From positions 1-40,596 of the forward strand of contig JAGVPM010000040.1 of NCBI GenBank assembly GCA_020052235.1: a DNA stretch of 40,596 bases. The letters run 5' to 3'. This DNA comes from Candidatus Goldiibacteriota bacterium (GTDB lineage Bacteria; Oederibacteriota; JAAXVQ01). Within the stretch, counting starts at the first letter, position 1. Every line of letters begins with the position of its first letter. The position numbers and the translations under genes are program-made. Below, piece after piece: positions 31,224 through 39,399 of this stretch. The notes under the pieces were generated by a model that worked only from the letters and a program-made list of their open reading frames with translations, searched no databases and was not told where the DNA came from.

Positions 31224-31386
31224 CTAGTGTAGTGTCTCCAACGCTTCTTTACATTTGATTGTCATTGCGAGAAGCGTTTTTGCGACGAAGCAATCTGGCT
31301 TAAACTCTAAACGCTCCGAAAAAGCGAGATTGCTTCGCTTTGCTCGCAATGACAAATGTAAAGCTATTTAAGAGACATTACACTAG
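31224..31386. mobile_element. MITE-like nested inverted-repeat element
   Basis: A 163-bp near-palindrome. Outer arms are CTAGTGTAGTGTCTC (31224-31238) and GAGACATTACACTAG (31372-31386), with one mismatch. Middle arms are TTTACATTTG/CAAATGTAAA. Inner arms GTCATTGCGAG and CTCGCAATGAC belong to the family at 40526. No ORF inside. CTAG at both ends could be a 4-bp target duplication around TGTAGTGTCTC-type termini, but it is also part of the inverted repeat, so this is uncertain. Confidence 0.7.
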
Positions 31387-31512
31387 CTATGTGGAAATTT
31401 AACGTTAAAGTATAATAATTTAAACACAAGGTATAATAAATTAGGCCTAACGACAAACAAATTATTGCAAATGCCAATATGTGAGAATACAATTAAATCA
31501 GGCGAAAAATTC
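31387..31512 (+). promoter_or_regulatory. AT-rich region with two TATAAT hexamers before the nucleotidyltransferase gene
   Basis: TATAAT occurs at 31411-31416 and 31432-31437, 21 bases apart, in DNA much richer in A/T than its surroundings. No clear -35 hexamers. Probably the control region of the nucleotidyltransferase/HEPN pair. Confidence 0.45.
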
Positions 31513-31848
31513 ATGAGTTTATGGGGAATTATGACAGAAAAAGCAATGGCTTTGGCAACTGAATATAAAAGTTATCTGGTACAGGCCCTTGGCCCGCATC
31601 TCAAGCAAGTTATCCTTTTTGGTTCCCAGGCGCGCGGCAATGCCACGGAAGGTTCTGATTACGATGTGCTGGTGGTCGTCGATGAGCGTACGCCCGAAAT
31701 TCGGGAAATGATTTTGGATGCCGATGTTGCCATGATGGACCGGCATGAGGTGCTGTTTGCAGCGTTGCATTACTCGGAGCAGGAGTGGCGGCAAATGCAG
31801 GGGTTTCCGCTGGCTTGGAATATTCGCCAAGACGGGGTGGCTTTGTGA
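31513..31848 (+). CDS. MNT-type nucleotidyltransferase (antitoxin-like)
   Basis: This protein of about 111 residues has the minimal nucleotidyltransferase motif GSx10DxD: GS at 37-38 in 'VILFGSQARGNATEGSDYDV' with D49 and D51; a third acidic residue is probably in 'MMDRHEVLF'. Such proteins pair with HEPN proteins, and characterised examples (MntA) AMPylate the HEPN toxin. The start is uncertain: ATG 31513 (weak SD AGGCG) or ATG 31531 (GGGGA close upstream); ATG 31471 is a longer option. The stop overlaps the next start as GTGA. Confidence 0.85.
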   Translation: MSLWGIMTEKAMALATEYKSYLVQALGPHLKQVILFGSQARGNATEGSDYDVLVVVDERTPEIREMILDADVAMMDRHEVLFAALHYSEQEWRQMQGFPLAWNIRQDGVAL

Positions 31849-32117
31849 CTCCTGAATTAAACCTTATGTTGGAAAAAGCCGAAGAAAAATTGGCTGTGGC
31901 ACGCAAGGATGCCCAAACATTAGGTGCTTTCAATCGTGAATTCGTAAAAACCGGAATATTTCCGCCCGATACCTATAAAAAAATCCAGCGTTTATTTGAA
32001 GACCGCCAAGCCGGGGATTATGACTGGAAAAATAAAATCAACCGCAAGACGGCGGAAAACGATCTGGCAGCCGCGGCCGAGGTCGTGACGCTTTGCCGCA
32101 AACAACTTGGAGTATAA
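31845..32117 (+). CDS. HEPN-domain protein lacking the catalytic segment
   Basis: This 90-residue protein has a GTG start that overlaps the nucleotidyltransferase stop (GTGA). The N-terminus 'LNLMLEKAEEKLAVARK' and the C-terminal part 'FNREFVKTGIFPPDTYKKIQ' then 'RLFEDRQAGDYDW' match the two ends of small HEPN proteins of about 125 residues. The helix pair between them, where such proteins carry the AYYAMFHAA-type segment with the RX4-6H ribonuclease motif, is absent: after 'ARKDAQTLGA' the sequence jumps to the late part. No R-x(4-6)-H remains. It may be an inactivated toxin, or one that still binds its partner. The family comparison is from memory. Confidence 0.72.
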   Translation: MTPELNLMLEKAEEKLAVARKDAQTLGAFNREFVKTGIFPPDTYKKIQRLFEDRQAGDYDWKNKINRKTAENDLAAAAEVVTLCRKQLGV

Positions 32118-32224
32118 AGCGCCTGTTTTTGTCAGACATTGCCTGGAAGACGGCAGTCAAGCACAATTAAAAAACGTCTTCTCACAATAAAAACAAGCTG
32201 GGGAAATTACAATCAGGAGTAACT

Positions 32225-33643
32225 ATGGCTAAGCCAAATAAAAAAAATCAAGTAGCCTCTTCTAAAGCCTGGTCTGGGCGTTTCACTAAAGGGCCTGATC
32301 CGCGCGCTGAGGCGTTCTCCTCGTCGTTGGCCGTGGACATCCGTTTGCTGCCGTTTGACATTGTGGGCAGCCAGGCGCATGCCGAGATGCTGGCGCAGCA
32401 GAAGATCATTAAATCCACGGAAGCCAAGACGTTACAGCAGGGGTTGAAAAAAGTTTTGGACGAGTGGGAACGCGGCAAGCTGGAAACCAATGCGCGCGAT
32501 GAAGACGTGCATATGCTGGTGGAGCGGCGCTTGCGGGAATTGATCGGGTCGGTGGCGGGCAAGCTGCACACTGCGCGTTCGCGCAATGACCAGGTGGTCA
32601 CGGACTTGAAGTTGTATTTGCGGGACGAGGTTGAGGAACTGATCGCGGGCCTGCGGCGCGTGCAGCGTTCATTGCTCAAGCTGGCGGAAAAACACGGCGA
32701 GTGGATCATGCCGGGGTATACGCATGTGCAGGTGGCGCAGCCTGTGTTGGCGGCGCATTGGCTGCTGGCGCACTTAGAGGCGTTTCATCGCGATGAGAAG
32801 CGGTTGCTGGCGTTGCGGCAGGGCGCTTTGGAAGAATTACCCTTGGGAGCAGCAGCGCTGGCGGGAACCACGCATCCCATTAACCGCACCTTGGTGGCCA
32901 AATACTTGGGCTTCAAGCAGGTTACGGCCAATTCCATGGACACGGTCGGGGACCGGGATTTTTGCGTGGAATTTTTAGCGGCCGCGGCTTTGTGCGGCGT
33001 GCATCTTTCGCGGCTGGCTGAAGAGTTGGTGTGGTTCTCCAGCAGTGAGTTTAAATTTATAACCATGGACCAGGGATTTTCCACCGGGTCCTCCATCATG
33101 CCGCAAAAGCGCAATCCGGATATTGCCGAACTCTTGCGCGGCAAAGCCGGGCGTTTGACCGGGCACTTGGTGAATATGCTGACTTTGTTGAAAGGTTTGC
33201 CGTTGACCTATAATCGCGACTTGCAGGAAGACAAAGAACCGGTGTTTGATGCAGCGGACACATTATTGGCTGTGTTCGTGGTGCTGCCACCAATGCTGGA
33301 CACGCTGACCTTTCACCGCGAGCGGATGCTGGCGGCCTGCGGTCAAGGGTATCCCACGGCCACTGAAGCCGCGGACCATTTGGTCCGCCAAGGCGTTCCG
33401 TTTCGTGAAGCGCACGAAGCCGTAGGCCGCGCGGTTACGTTTGCAGCAGGCCAAGGGCAGGGACTCGAAGCACTTACGCAGGACCAATGGCAGGGTTTTC
33501 ATCAGGCTTTTCAAAAAGGAATTCTGCAAGACATTACTTTGAAAAATTCCGTAGAGAGGAAAAAATCCTTGGGCGGCACGGCTCCGGCCCAAGTCCGGGC
33601 AGCTTGCGTTCAGGTTCGGCGGCGATTAACCGAAAATAAATGA
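32225..33643 (+). CDS. argH: Argininosuccinate lyase
   Basis: This 472-residue enzyme of the fumarase/aspartase superfamily splits argininosuccinate to arginine and fumarate. The signature loop is 'GSSIMPQKRNPDIAELLRGK', with the catalytic Ser in GSS. Also seen are 'EDVHMLVERRLREL', 'LHTARSRNDQVVTDLKL' and 'PGYTHVQVAQPV'. SD AGGAG at 32215-32219. The TGA stop is directly followed by the promoter of the next gene. Confidence 0.97.
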   Translation: MAKPNKKNQVASSKAWSGRFTKGPDPRAEAFSSSLAVDIRLLPFDIVGSQAHAEMLAQQKIIKSTEAKTLQQGLKKVLDEWERGKLETNARDEDVHMLVERRLRELIGSVAGKLHTARSRNDQVVTDLKLYLRDEVEELIAGLRRVQRSLLKLAEKHGEWIMPGYTHVQVAQPVLAAHWLLAHLEAFHRDEKRLLALRQGALEELPLGAAALAGTTHPINRTLVAKYLGFKQVTANSMDTVGDRDFCVEFLAAAALCGVHLSRLAEELVWFSSSEFKFITMDQGFSTGSSIMPQKRNPDIAELLRGKAGRLTGHLVNMLTLLKGLPLTYNRDLQEDKEPVFDAADTLLAVFVVLPPMLDTLTFHRERMLAACGQGYPTATEAADHLVRQGVPFREAHEAVGRAVTFAAGQGQGLEALTQDQWQGFHQAFQKGILQDITLKNSVERKKSLGGTAPAQVRAACVQVRRRLTENK

Positions 33644-33672
33644 TTGACAGGGGTTGGTAAGCCGGTTAGAAT
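33644..33672 (+). promoter_or_regulatory. Strong sigma70-type promoter for the sugar-ABC ATPase gene
   Basis: Perfect TTGACA (33644-33649), a 17-base spacer and TAGAAT (33667-33672). It begins directly after the argH stop and is followed by a leader of about 105 nt. Confidence 0.85.
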
Positions 33673-33742
33673 AAACAACAATTTTTTCGAGTTTAGAAAT
33701 CCCCTGGAAATTTCTCGTTATTTTAACAAATATAAGCAAAAT

Positions 33743-33769
33743 AACTAATGCGGCCAAAAGCGCTTAGTT
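33743..33769 (+). other. Leader hairpin before the sugar-ABC ATPase gene
   Basis: AACTAA (33743-33748) pairs with TTAGTT (33764-33769), extended by GCG/CGC after a one-base bulge. It sits immediately before the GGGGAGGG SD and could affect translation. Confidence 0.4.
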
Positions 33770-33783
33770 AGGGGAGGGTTAGG

Positions 33784-34887
33784 TTGGCACGCGTCGTATT
33801 AAAAAATATCGTAAAACGCTTTGCAAATGGAGTCATTGCCGCCAAGGATATTAATTTAACCTGCGAAGATAAGGAATTTATTGTCTTGGTGGGCCCTTCG
33901 GGCTGCGGTAAATCCACGACGTTGCGGTTGATTGCGGGATTGGAAGACATCAGCGAGGGTGAAATTTACATTGGGGACAAATTGGTCAACGATGTTCCGC
34001 CCAAGGATCGCGATATTGCGATGGTGTTCCAGAATTATGCTTTGTACCCGCATATGAGCGTATATGAAAATATGGCCTTCGGACTTAAACTGAATAAGTT
34101 CCCTCAGCATGAAATCAAGCAGCGCGTGATGGAAGCGGCGGATATTTTGAGCATCCGCGACCTGTTGGAGCGCAAGCCCAAGCAGCTTTCGGGCGGGCAG
34201 CGCCAGCGCGTGGCCGTGGGGCGCGCCATTGTGCGCAAACCCAAGGTGTTTTTGTTCGACGAACCATTGTCGAACCTGGACGCCAAACTGCGCGTGCAAA
34301 TGCGCGCCGAGATCAGCAAATTGCACACGCGCCTGCAGGCGACCATGATCTATGTTACGCACGACCAGGTGGAAGCCATGACCATGGGCGACCGCATCGT
34401 GGTCATGAAGGACGGGTACATTCAGCAGATTGCCGATCCCATTACCCTGTACGATCAACCCAGCAATAAATTCGTGGCCGGGTTTATCGGTTCGCCGTCC
34501 ATGAACTTCATGGAAGGCAGTTTGATAAAGAAAAAAGACGCCCTGTATTTTTCAGAAGAGAATTTCACGGTGAAGGTTCACGAGGACCATGTCGGCTCGC
34601 TCGAATCCTACATAGGCAAGGATTTATTGTTGGGCATCCGTCCCGAGGATATTTACGACAAAGTGTACGCATCCAATGCCTCGCCGGACAACACCATCAC
34701 GGCCACCGTGGAAGTGGTGGAACCCATGGGCGCCGAAGCCTATTTGTACCTGACCACGGGCAAGAGCCCGTTTATTGCCCGCGTGGACTCGTACGAGCAG
34801 CTGGAAGTCAATCAGGATATCGACTTGGTGTTTGACATGAGCAAGTCGCATTTCTTTGACCGCGAAACCGAACAGACCATTGTATAG
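33784..34887 (+). CDS. Sugar-type ABC transporter ATPase (MalK/UgpC/MsmK-like)
   Basis: This 367-residue ATPase has Walker A GPSGCGKST (37-45), Q-loop 'VFQNYALYPHMSVYENMAFG', signature 'LSGGQRQRVAVGRAIVRKP', Walker B 'VFLFDEPLSNLDAKLRVQMR' and H-loop 'MIYVTHDQVEAMTMGDR'. A C-terminal regulatory TOBE/MOP domain starts near 'NKFVAGFIGSPSMNF'. The start is TTG 33784 with SD GGGGAGGG. No permease or binding protein is adjacent, so it is an orphan ATPase that may energise several sugar importers, as MsmK and MsiK do. It has its own promoter. Confidence 0.92.
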   Translation: MARVVLKNIVKRFANGVIAAKDINLTCEDKEFIVLVGPSGCGKSTTLRLIAGLEDISEGEIYIGDKLVNDVPPKDRDIAMVFQNYALYPHMSVYENMAFGLKLNKFPQHEIKQRVMEAADILSIRDLLERKPKQLSGGQRQRVAVGRAIVRKPKVFLFDEPLSNLDAKLRVQMRAEISKLHTRLQATMIYVTHDQVEAMTMGDRIVVMKDGYIQQIADPITLYDQPSNKFVAGFIGSPSMNFMEGSLIKKKDALYFSEENFTVKVHEDHVGSLESYIGKDLLLGIRPEDIYDKVYASNASPDNTITATVEVVEPMGAEAYLYLTTGKSPFIARVDSYEQLEVNQDIDLVFDMSKSHFFDRETEQTIV

Positions 34888-34938
34888 TTGACCCGCCCCG
34901 GAGCACAGGGGGGATTTTTTCAGGGGTTTATAAACGTG

Positions 34939-37122
34939 ATGAATTTTAAGCAAAACGGCGTGCCGCTTTTGGGCGGTGCGCCGATTTTTTTAAGAGCCCT
35001 GATTTTTGGCGCGGGATTGCTGGCGGCCTGGGGACTTCCGGCCGCGGCCGAAACTTTGCCTGCCGCTGCAGGAACCACCGCCGCCGCGTTAAATAAGGTG
35101 ATCGTCACGGCCGATGTTCTAACCTACCATGAGGAAACCGGCTCCATGTCCGCCGAAGGCCGGGTGCGGATCTGGTACGGCGACCTTACCCTGACGGCCG
35201 ATACCGCCCAAGCCGATTTGGCAGCGCAGACCGTGCTCGCCCAGGGGCATGTGACCCTGAACGAGTCGGGGAAAGAAATCCGCTGCGCCCAATTGGAGTA
35301 CGATTTAAAAAACAAATCAGCCCATGCCCTGGGAATATTATTTGCCGCCAACCCGTGGTATTACCAAGGCAGGAGCGTTGAGAAACGGGGCGAAAAAAAC
35401 GTTACCATCGCCGAGCCGCTTTTTACGACCTGCAATTGCCGCCGCCCGCATTACCACCTGACCGCCGGCCGGATCGAGATTATTTTAGGGGAATCGCTGA
35501 CGGCGTATCATACGGTATTGTACATAGGCGCCACGCCGTTGTTTTATTTTCCTTGGGTCTGGCGTTCCATCAAAGATCATCGTCCGCCCTTTTCCATCCG
35601 CGCCGGGTACAACAGCACCGCGGGCGTGTATGTGAAAACCAAGTTTAATTATTTTTTCAGCGAGGGCAATTATGGCTCGCTGTTGCTGGACCTTATGGAG
35701 AAAAAGGGCTTCGGCACGGGCATGGACCAGCGGTTTAAATACGACTTCCTCGGCCAGGGCGAGGGACAAATGCACGCGTACTACATCCGGGACAAATCCA
35801 CCGGTCAGGAACACACCACGGTGAATCTCAACCACACGCATGCCCTGGACGCGCATGATTCTTTGCAGACCAATCTGGAATATGTCAGCTACCGCTATTT
35901 CAGCGAACAATTTTCCACCATGAACGTGGATACTTATCAGCAAAAATCCTTTCTGTCATACTCGCGCCGGATGGATGCCTATTATTTTGGCGCCTTGGTG
36001 CAGGACTCTGAATTGCTGGATCCCAATTTAAACCGGTATTATTCCGACCAACGCAAGCTGCCGGGATTGAGTTTTGGGTTGTCTCCCGTGGTGGTCATTC
36101 CCGGCAATCCCCCGGTGTATTTCAGTTTGAATTCCAATTTGAGCCGCGACTACCAGCGGCTGGCTCCTGATTTTACGTACCGGTTCAGGGATGCGTTTGA
36201 CATCACCCCGGCGTTGACGCAAACCTACACCGCACCGCGCCGGATTTTAACCCAGCCGAGCCTCTCGGGGTCCCTGTCGCTGCCCGTGAGCGCGTATTTG
36301 AAGGAAACCCTGGTGGACACGTATGCGCCGGACCAAGTTGAAGCGCCGACGCGTTTGGATACCAGCTATGCCACCAGCGTGAGTTTGACCAACAAGTGGG
36401 TGGATTATCAGCGCAGCAATCCCACGCACCAGATGCAAAGCCGGTTGACGCACAGTTTCAGCCGGAAATTGGCCCACTTGGATGAACCGAACATCAGGGA
36501 AGCCGGGGTCACGGGCAATAGCCTGGGGCTGGGGTTGGATTATTTCATGGGCAGTGATTTTAGTTTGCAGAGCACGACGGCATATAATTTCTTGAGCCTG
36601 GCCCCGGACCCGCTTACGGGAAAGGATATTAACGGCGAATGGCGCGCGCACATGGACCCGTTCACGCTCAACGGACGGACGTTTTTAGCCAAAAAAATTA
36701 ATTTGAGCTGGCAGGGCCAATACAATTGGGTAAAGGAAAAAATCACCACCGGGTATATTTCCACCGCCACGTCCGGCAAGAGCTGGAACCTGTCGTTGAA
36801 TACGTCCTACTCCTACATCGAGGGCGGGATTCATCCGCAGATGGTGTATTCGGGGCTTTCCGCCATGGTCACACTGAGCCCGCAGCTTTCCCTGCAATCG
36901 TCACTGCAATATAATTTCACCGAGCAGCATATCAACAACATCAGCGTCAGCCTGGCGCACGACCTGCACTGCTGGGAAATGCAGGTGGGTTATTCGCATT
37001 ATTTCGACGATACCGGCGGCCGGGATGAAATCGGCTTCAGCATTAATCCCAAAGCCTTTCCGCAGTTAAAAATCGGCGGGGTGCCGGGGGCCACGGGGAC
37101 AGGCATGACGATGGGGAATTAG
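34939..37122 (+). CDS. lptD: LPS-assembly outer membrane protein LptD
   Basis: This 727-residue protein has a signal peptide ('FLRALIFGAGLLAAWGLPAAA'), then an OstA/LptA-like beta-taco domain (about 45-165: 'KVIVTADVLTYHEETGSMSA', 'HVTLNESGKEIRCAQLEYDL'). A large C-terminal beta-barrel follows, with 'FTTCNCRRPHYHL', 'IGATPLFYFPWVW' and 'SIRAGYNSTAGVYVKTKFNY', all typical of LptD. LptD with LptE inserts LPS in the outer leaflet. The ATG at 34939 fits the signal peptide; the longer frame from 34888 adds no family sequence and starts right after the ATPase stop. Length is near that of E. coli LptD. Confidence 0.9.
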   Translation: MNFKQNGVPLLGGAPIFLRALIFGAGLLAAWGLPAAAETLPAAAGTTAAALNKVIVTADVLTYHEETGSMSAEGRVRIWYGDLTLTADTAQADLAAQTVLAQGHVTLNESGKEIRCAQLEYDLKNKSAHALGILFAANPWYYQGRSVEKRGEKNVTIAEPLFTTCNCRRPHYHLTAGRIEIILGESLTAYHTVLYIGATPLFYFPWVWRSIKDHRPPFSIRAGYNSTAGVYVKTKFNYFFSEGNYGSLLLDLMEKKGFGTGMDQRFKYDFLGQGEGQMHAYYIRDKSTGQEHTTVNLNHTHALDAHDSLQTNLEYVSYRYFSEQFSTMNVDTYQQKSFLSYSRRMDAYYFGALVQDSELLDPNLNRYYSDQRKLPGLSFGLSPVVVIPGNPPVYFSLNSNLSRDYQRLAPDFTYRFRDAFDITPALTQTYTAPRRILTQPSLSGSLSLPVSAYLKETLVDTYAPDQVEAPTRLDTSYATSVSLTNKWVDYQRSNPTHQMQSRLTHSFSRKLAHLDEPNIREAGVTGNSLGLGLDYFMGSDFSLQSTTAYNFLSLAPDPLTGKDINGEWRAHMDPFTLNGRTFLAKKINLSWQGQYNWVKEKITTGYISTATSGKSWNLSLNTSYSYIEGGIHPQMVYSGLSAMVTLSPQLSLQSSLQYNFTEQHINNISVSLAHDLHCWEMQVGYSHYFDDTGGRDEIGFSINPKAFPQLKIGGVPGATGTGMTMGN

Positions 37123-37149
37123 CACTACAGCTACATTTTGGAAAATGAT

Positions 37150-37228
37150 TGTCATTTCGAGCGAAGCGAGAAATCTGAAAGAAACGAGTGAATCAGATTT
37201 CTCGTCGCAAAAGCTCCTCGAAATGACA
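37150..37228. repeat. GTCAT...ATGAC palindromic intergenic element, copy 2
   Basis: TGTCATTTCGAGCGAAGCG and the closing CTCCTCGAAATGACA, nearly identical in both arms to the element at 2688-2765 but with a different central loop. It lies between lptD and the UDP-glucose dehydrogenase gene. Confidence 0.88.
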
Positions 37229-37351
37229 GAATGCTGGTGTCCCATGCCCGGCAGCATAGGTTTCCGCGCTTGCCGAGTGCTTGTGAAGATGTTATAATTC
37301 CCAATCTTTTTACGATTCCAGTTCATGGTGTGCGGGGTTCAAGGAGGCGGT

Positions 37352-38641
37352 ATGAAGATCTGTGTGGTCGGAACCGGGTATGTGGGCTTGGTCAGTTGTG
37401 CCTGTTTTGCCGACCTGGGCAATGACGTGATCGGCGTGGATGTTGACCGCGCCAAGGTGGAAAATTTGCGCAAGGGCATTCTGCCGATTTTTGAACCCGG
37501 GGTTAAGGAATTGGTGGACCGGCATGTGGGAAAACGTTTGCGGTTTACCACGGACCTCAAGGAAGGCGTTCAGAATTCGGATTTTATTTTTATTGCCGTA
37601 GGCACTCCGCCCAGCCCGACCGGAGAAGCGGATTTGACCTATGTGAAGGAAGTCGCGGCCGGCGTGGGGCAATACCTCAACGGCCCTAAAATCGTGGTGG
37701 ACAAAAGCACGGTGCCCGTGGGCATGGGAGATTTGGTCACCAGCATTATTGAAGAACATTGCAATGGCGCTCACCGGGTCGACGTGGTGTCGAATCCCGA
37801 GTTTTTGCGCGAAGGTTCGGCTGTATATGATTTCATGAACCCGGACCGGATTTTAATTGGCGCGGAAAACCCGCTGGCAGCGGAAAAAGTCAGCGAATTA
37901 TACAAACCGTTGGATGCCAAAATTATCATCACCGACTTGCGGTCCGCGGAAATGATCAAATACGCCAGCAATGCTTTTCTGGCCACGAAAATAACGTTCA
38001 TCAATGAAATCGCCAATCTGTGCGAGCGTGTCAATGCCGACGTGTCCAAAGTGGCGCACGGCATGGGGCTGGACTCGCGCATCAGTGCTTCGTTTCTGAA
38101 CGCCGGGGCCGGTTACGGCGGTTCATGCTTTCCCAAGGATGTCATGGCGTTGATTCAAATCGCCAACAAAGAAGGCTATGAGTTTAAAGTGTTGAAGGCC
38201 GTGGTGGAAGCCAATGATTTTCAGAAGCGCTCCATGATCGCCCGCATCAAGGAAGTATTGGGCCCCCTGGAAGGCAAGCAAATCGCCGCGTTGGGATTGT
38301 CGTTTAAACCCAACACCGATGATTTGCGCGAAGCCGTGGCCGTGGAAGTGATCCGCTTGTTGCTGGCCAACGGCGCCCGGGTGCGCGCGTACGATCCCGC
38401 GGCCATGGAACATGCCAAGGCCCTGCTCCCCGAGGTTAAGTTCGCGGAAAATGCCTATGCGGCCGCCGAGGGAGCGCATTGCCTGGTGATTTTCACCGAA
38501 TGGAACGAGTTCAAGGAAATGGACTTAGCGCGCGTCAAAGCCGAAATGCGTACTCCCATTATTGTAGACGGACGCAATATTTACGATCCGGTAAAAGTGA
38601 AAGCATTGGGTTTCACGTATCGCGGAGTGGGCAGAAAGTAA
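37352..38641 (+). CDS. ugd: UDP-glucose 6-dehydrogenase
   Basis: This 429-residue enzyme oxidises UDP-glucose twice to UDP-glucuronate with NAD+, for surface polysaccharide. The N-terminal Rossmann motif is 'MKICVVGTGYVGLVSCACFA'. The catalytic Cys lies in 'NAGAGYGGSCFPKDVMAL'. 'GTPPSPTGEADLTYV' and 'KIVVDKSTVPVG' are further hallmarks. SD AAGGAGG at 37341-37347 fixes the start at 37352. It is followed by two more nucleotide-sugar genes, 15 bases after its stop. Confidence 0.95.
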   Translation: MKICVVGTGYVGLVSCACFADLGNDVIGVDVDRAKVENLRKGILPIFEPGVKELVDRHVGKRLRFTTDLKEGVQNSDFIFIAVGTPPSPTGEADLTYVKEVAAGVGQYLNGPKIVVDKSTVPVGMGDLVTSIIEEHCNGAHRVDVVSNPEFLREGSAVYDFMNPDRILIGAENPLAAEKVSELYKPLDAKIIITDLRSAEMIKYASNAFLATKITFINEIANLCERVNADVSKVAHGMGLDSRISASFLNAGAGYGGSCFPKDVMALIQIANKEGYEFKVLKAVVEANDFQKRSMIARIKEVLGPLEGKQIAALGLSFKPNTDDLREAVAVEVIRLLLANGARVRAYDPAAMEHAKALLPEVKFAENAYAAAEGAHCLVIFTEWNEFKEMDLARVKAEMRTPIIVDGRNIYDPVKVKALGFTYRGVGRK

Positions 38642-38656
38642 CTGGGGAGGGCCATT

Positions 38657-39397
38657 ATGGCCGCAAACATCAAAGGCGTTATCCTGGCAGGCGGATTGGG
38701 TACGCGTTTAAAACCATTGACGGATATCACCAACAAACATTTGCTGCCCGTGTTTGACCGCCCCATGATTTTTCATCCCCTGGAGAAAATGGCCGAAGCC
38801 GGAATCAAGGAAGTCATGCTGGTCACGGGTGGCAACAACGCCGGTGATTTCTTGCGGCTTATAGGCGACGGGCGTTCGTTTGGCATCCGCCGTTTGCAAT
38901 ATACGTATCAAAAAGGCGAGGGCGGCATTGCGCAAGCTTTGGGCCTGGCTGAGGAATTTGCCGAAGGGCAAAAAATTCTCGTGTTCTTGGGAGATAACAT
39001 CATCCTGGATTCCATGAAGCCGTACGCGGACCAGTTCCGCAAACAGGCGCAAGGCAGCATGGTGCTGCTGAAGGAAATGCACGATCCCAAAGCCTATGGC
39101 GTGCCCGTATTTAAAGGGACGCGCATTGTCCGCATTGATGAAAAACCAACGCACCCGGCTTCGCCGTATGCCGTGATTGGGGCATATTTTTATGATCCCA
39201 ATGTGTTTAAAATTATTAAGACCTTAAAACCCTCCAAGCGCGGTGAATTGGAAATTACGGATGTCAACAATGCGTACCTGCGCAAGGGCCGGATGAAACA
39301 CGGAATTTTAAAAGGTCCCTGGGCCGATGCCGGTGAGTCCCTCGAGTCGTGGTTCGCGGCCAACTTGCTCATGCGCGATTTGCGGCAGGGGAAATAA
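38657..39397 (+). CDS. Sugar nucleotidyltransferase, glucose-1-phosphate thymidylyltransferase-like
   Basis: This 246-residue enzyme has the activation motif 'GVILAGGLGTRLKPLTDITN' with 'KHLLPVFDRPMIFHPLEKM', then 'ILVFLGDNIILDSM' and 'RGELEITDVNNAYL', as in RmlA/RfbA. It is about 45 residues shorter than E. coli RmlA, matching the short RmlA-like group that lacks the C-terminal regulatory part. With the next gene (dTDP-glucose 4,6-dehydratase) it most likely makes dTDP-glucose. SD GGGGAGG at 38643-38649. Confidence 0.9.
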   Translation: MAANIKGVILAGGLGTRLKPLTDITNKHLLPVFDRPMIFHPLEKMAEAGIKEVMLVTGGNNAGDFLRLIGDGRSFGIRRLQYTYQKGEGGIAQALGLAEEFAEGQKILVFLGDNIILDSMKPYADQFRKQAQGSMVLLKEMHDPKAYGVPVFKGTRIVRIDEKPTHPASPYAVIGAYFYDPNVFKIIKTLKPSKRGELEITDVNNAYLRKGRMKHGILKGPWADAGESLESWFAANLLMRDLRQGK

Positions 39398-39399
39398 CC

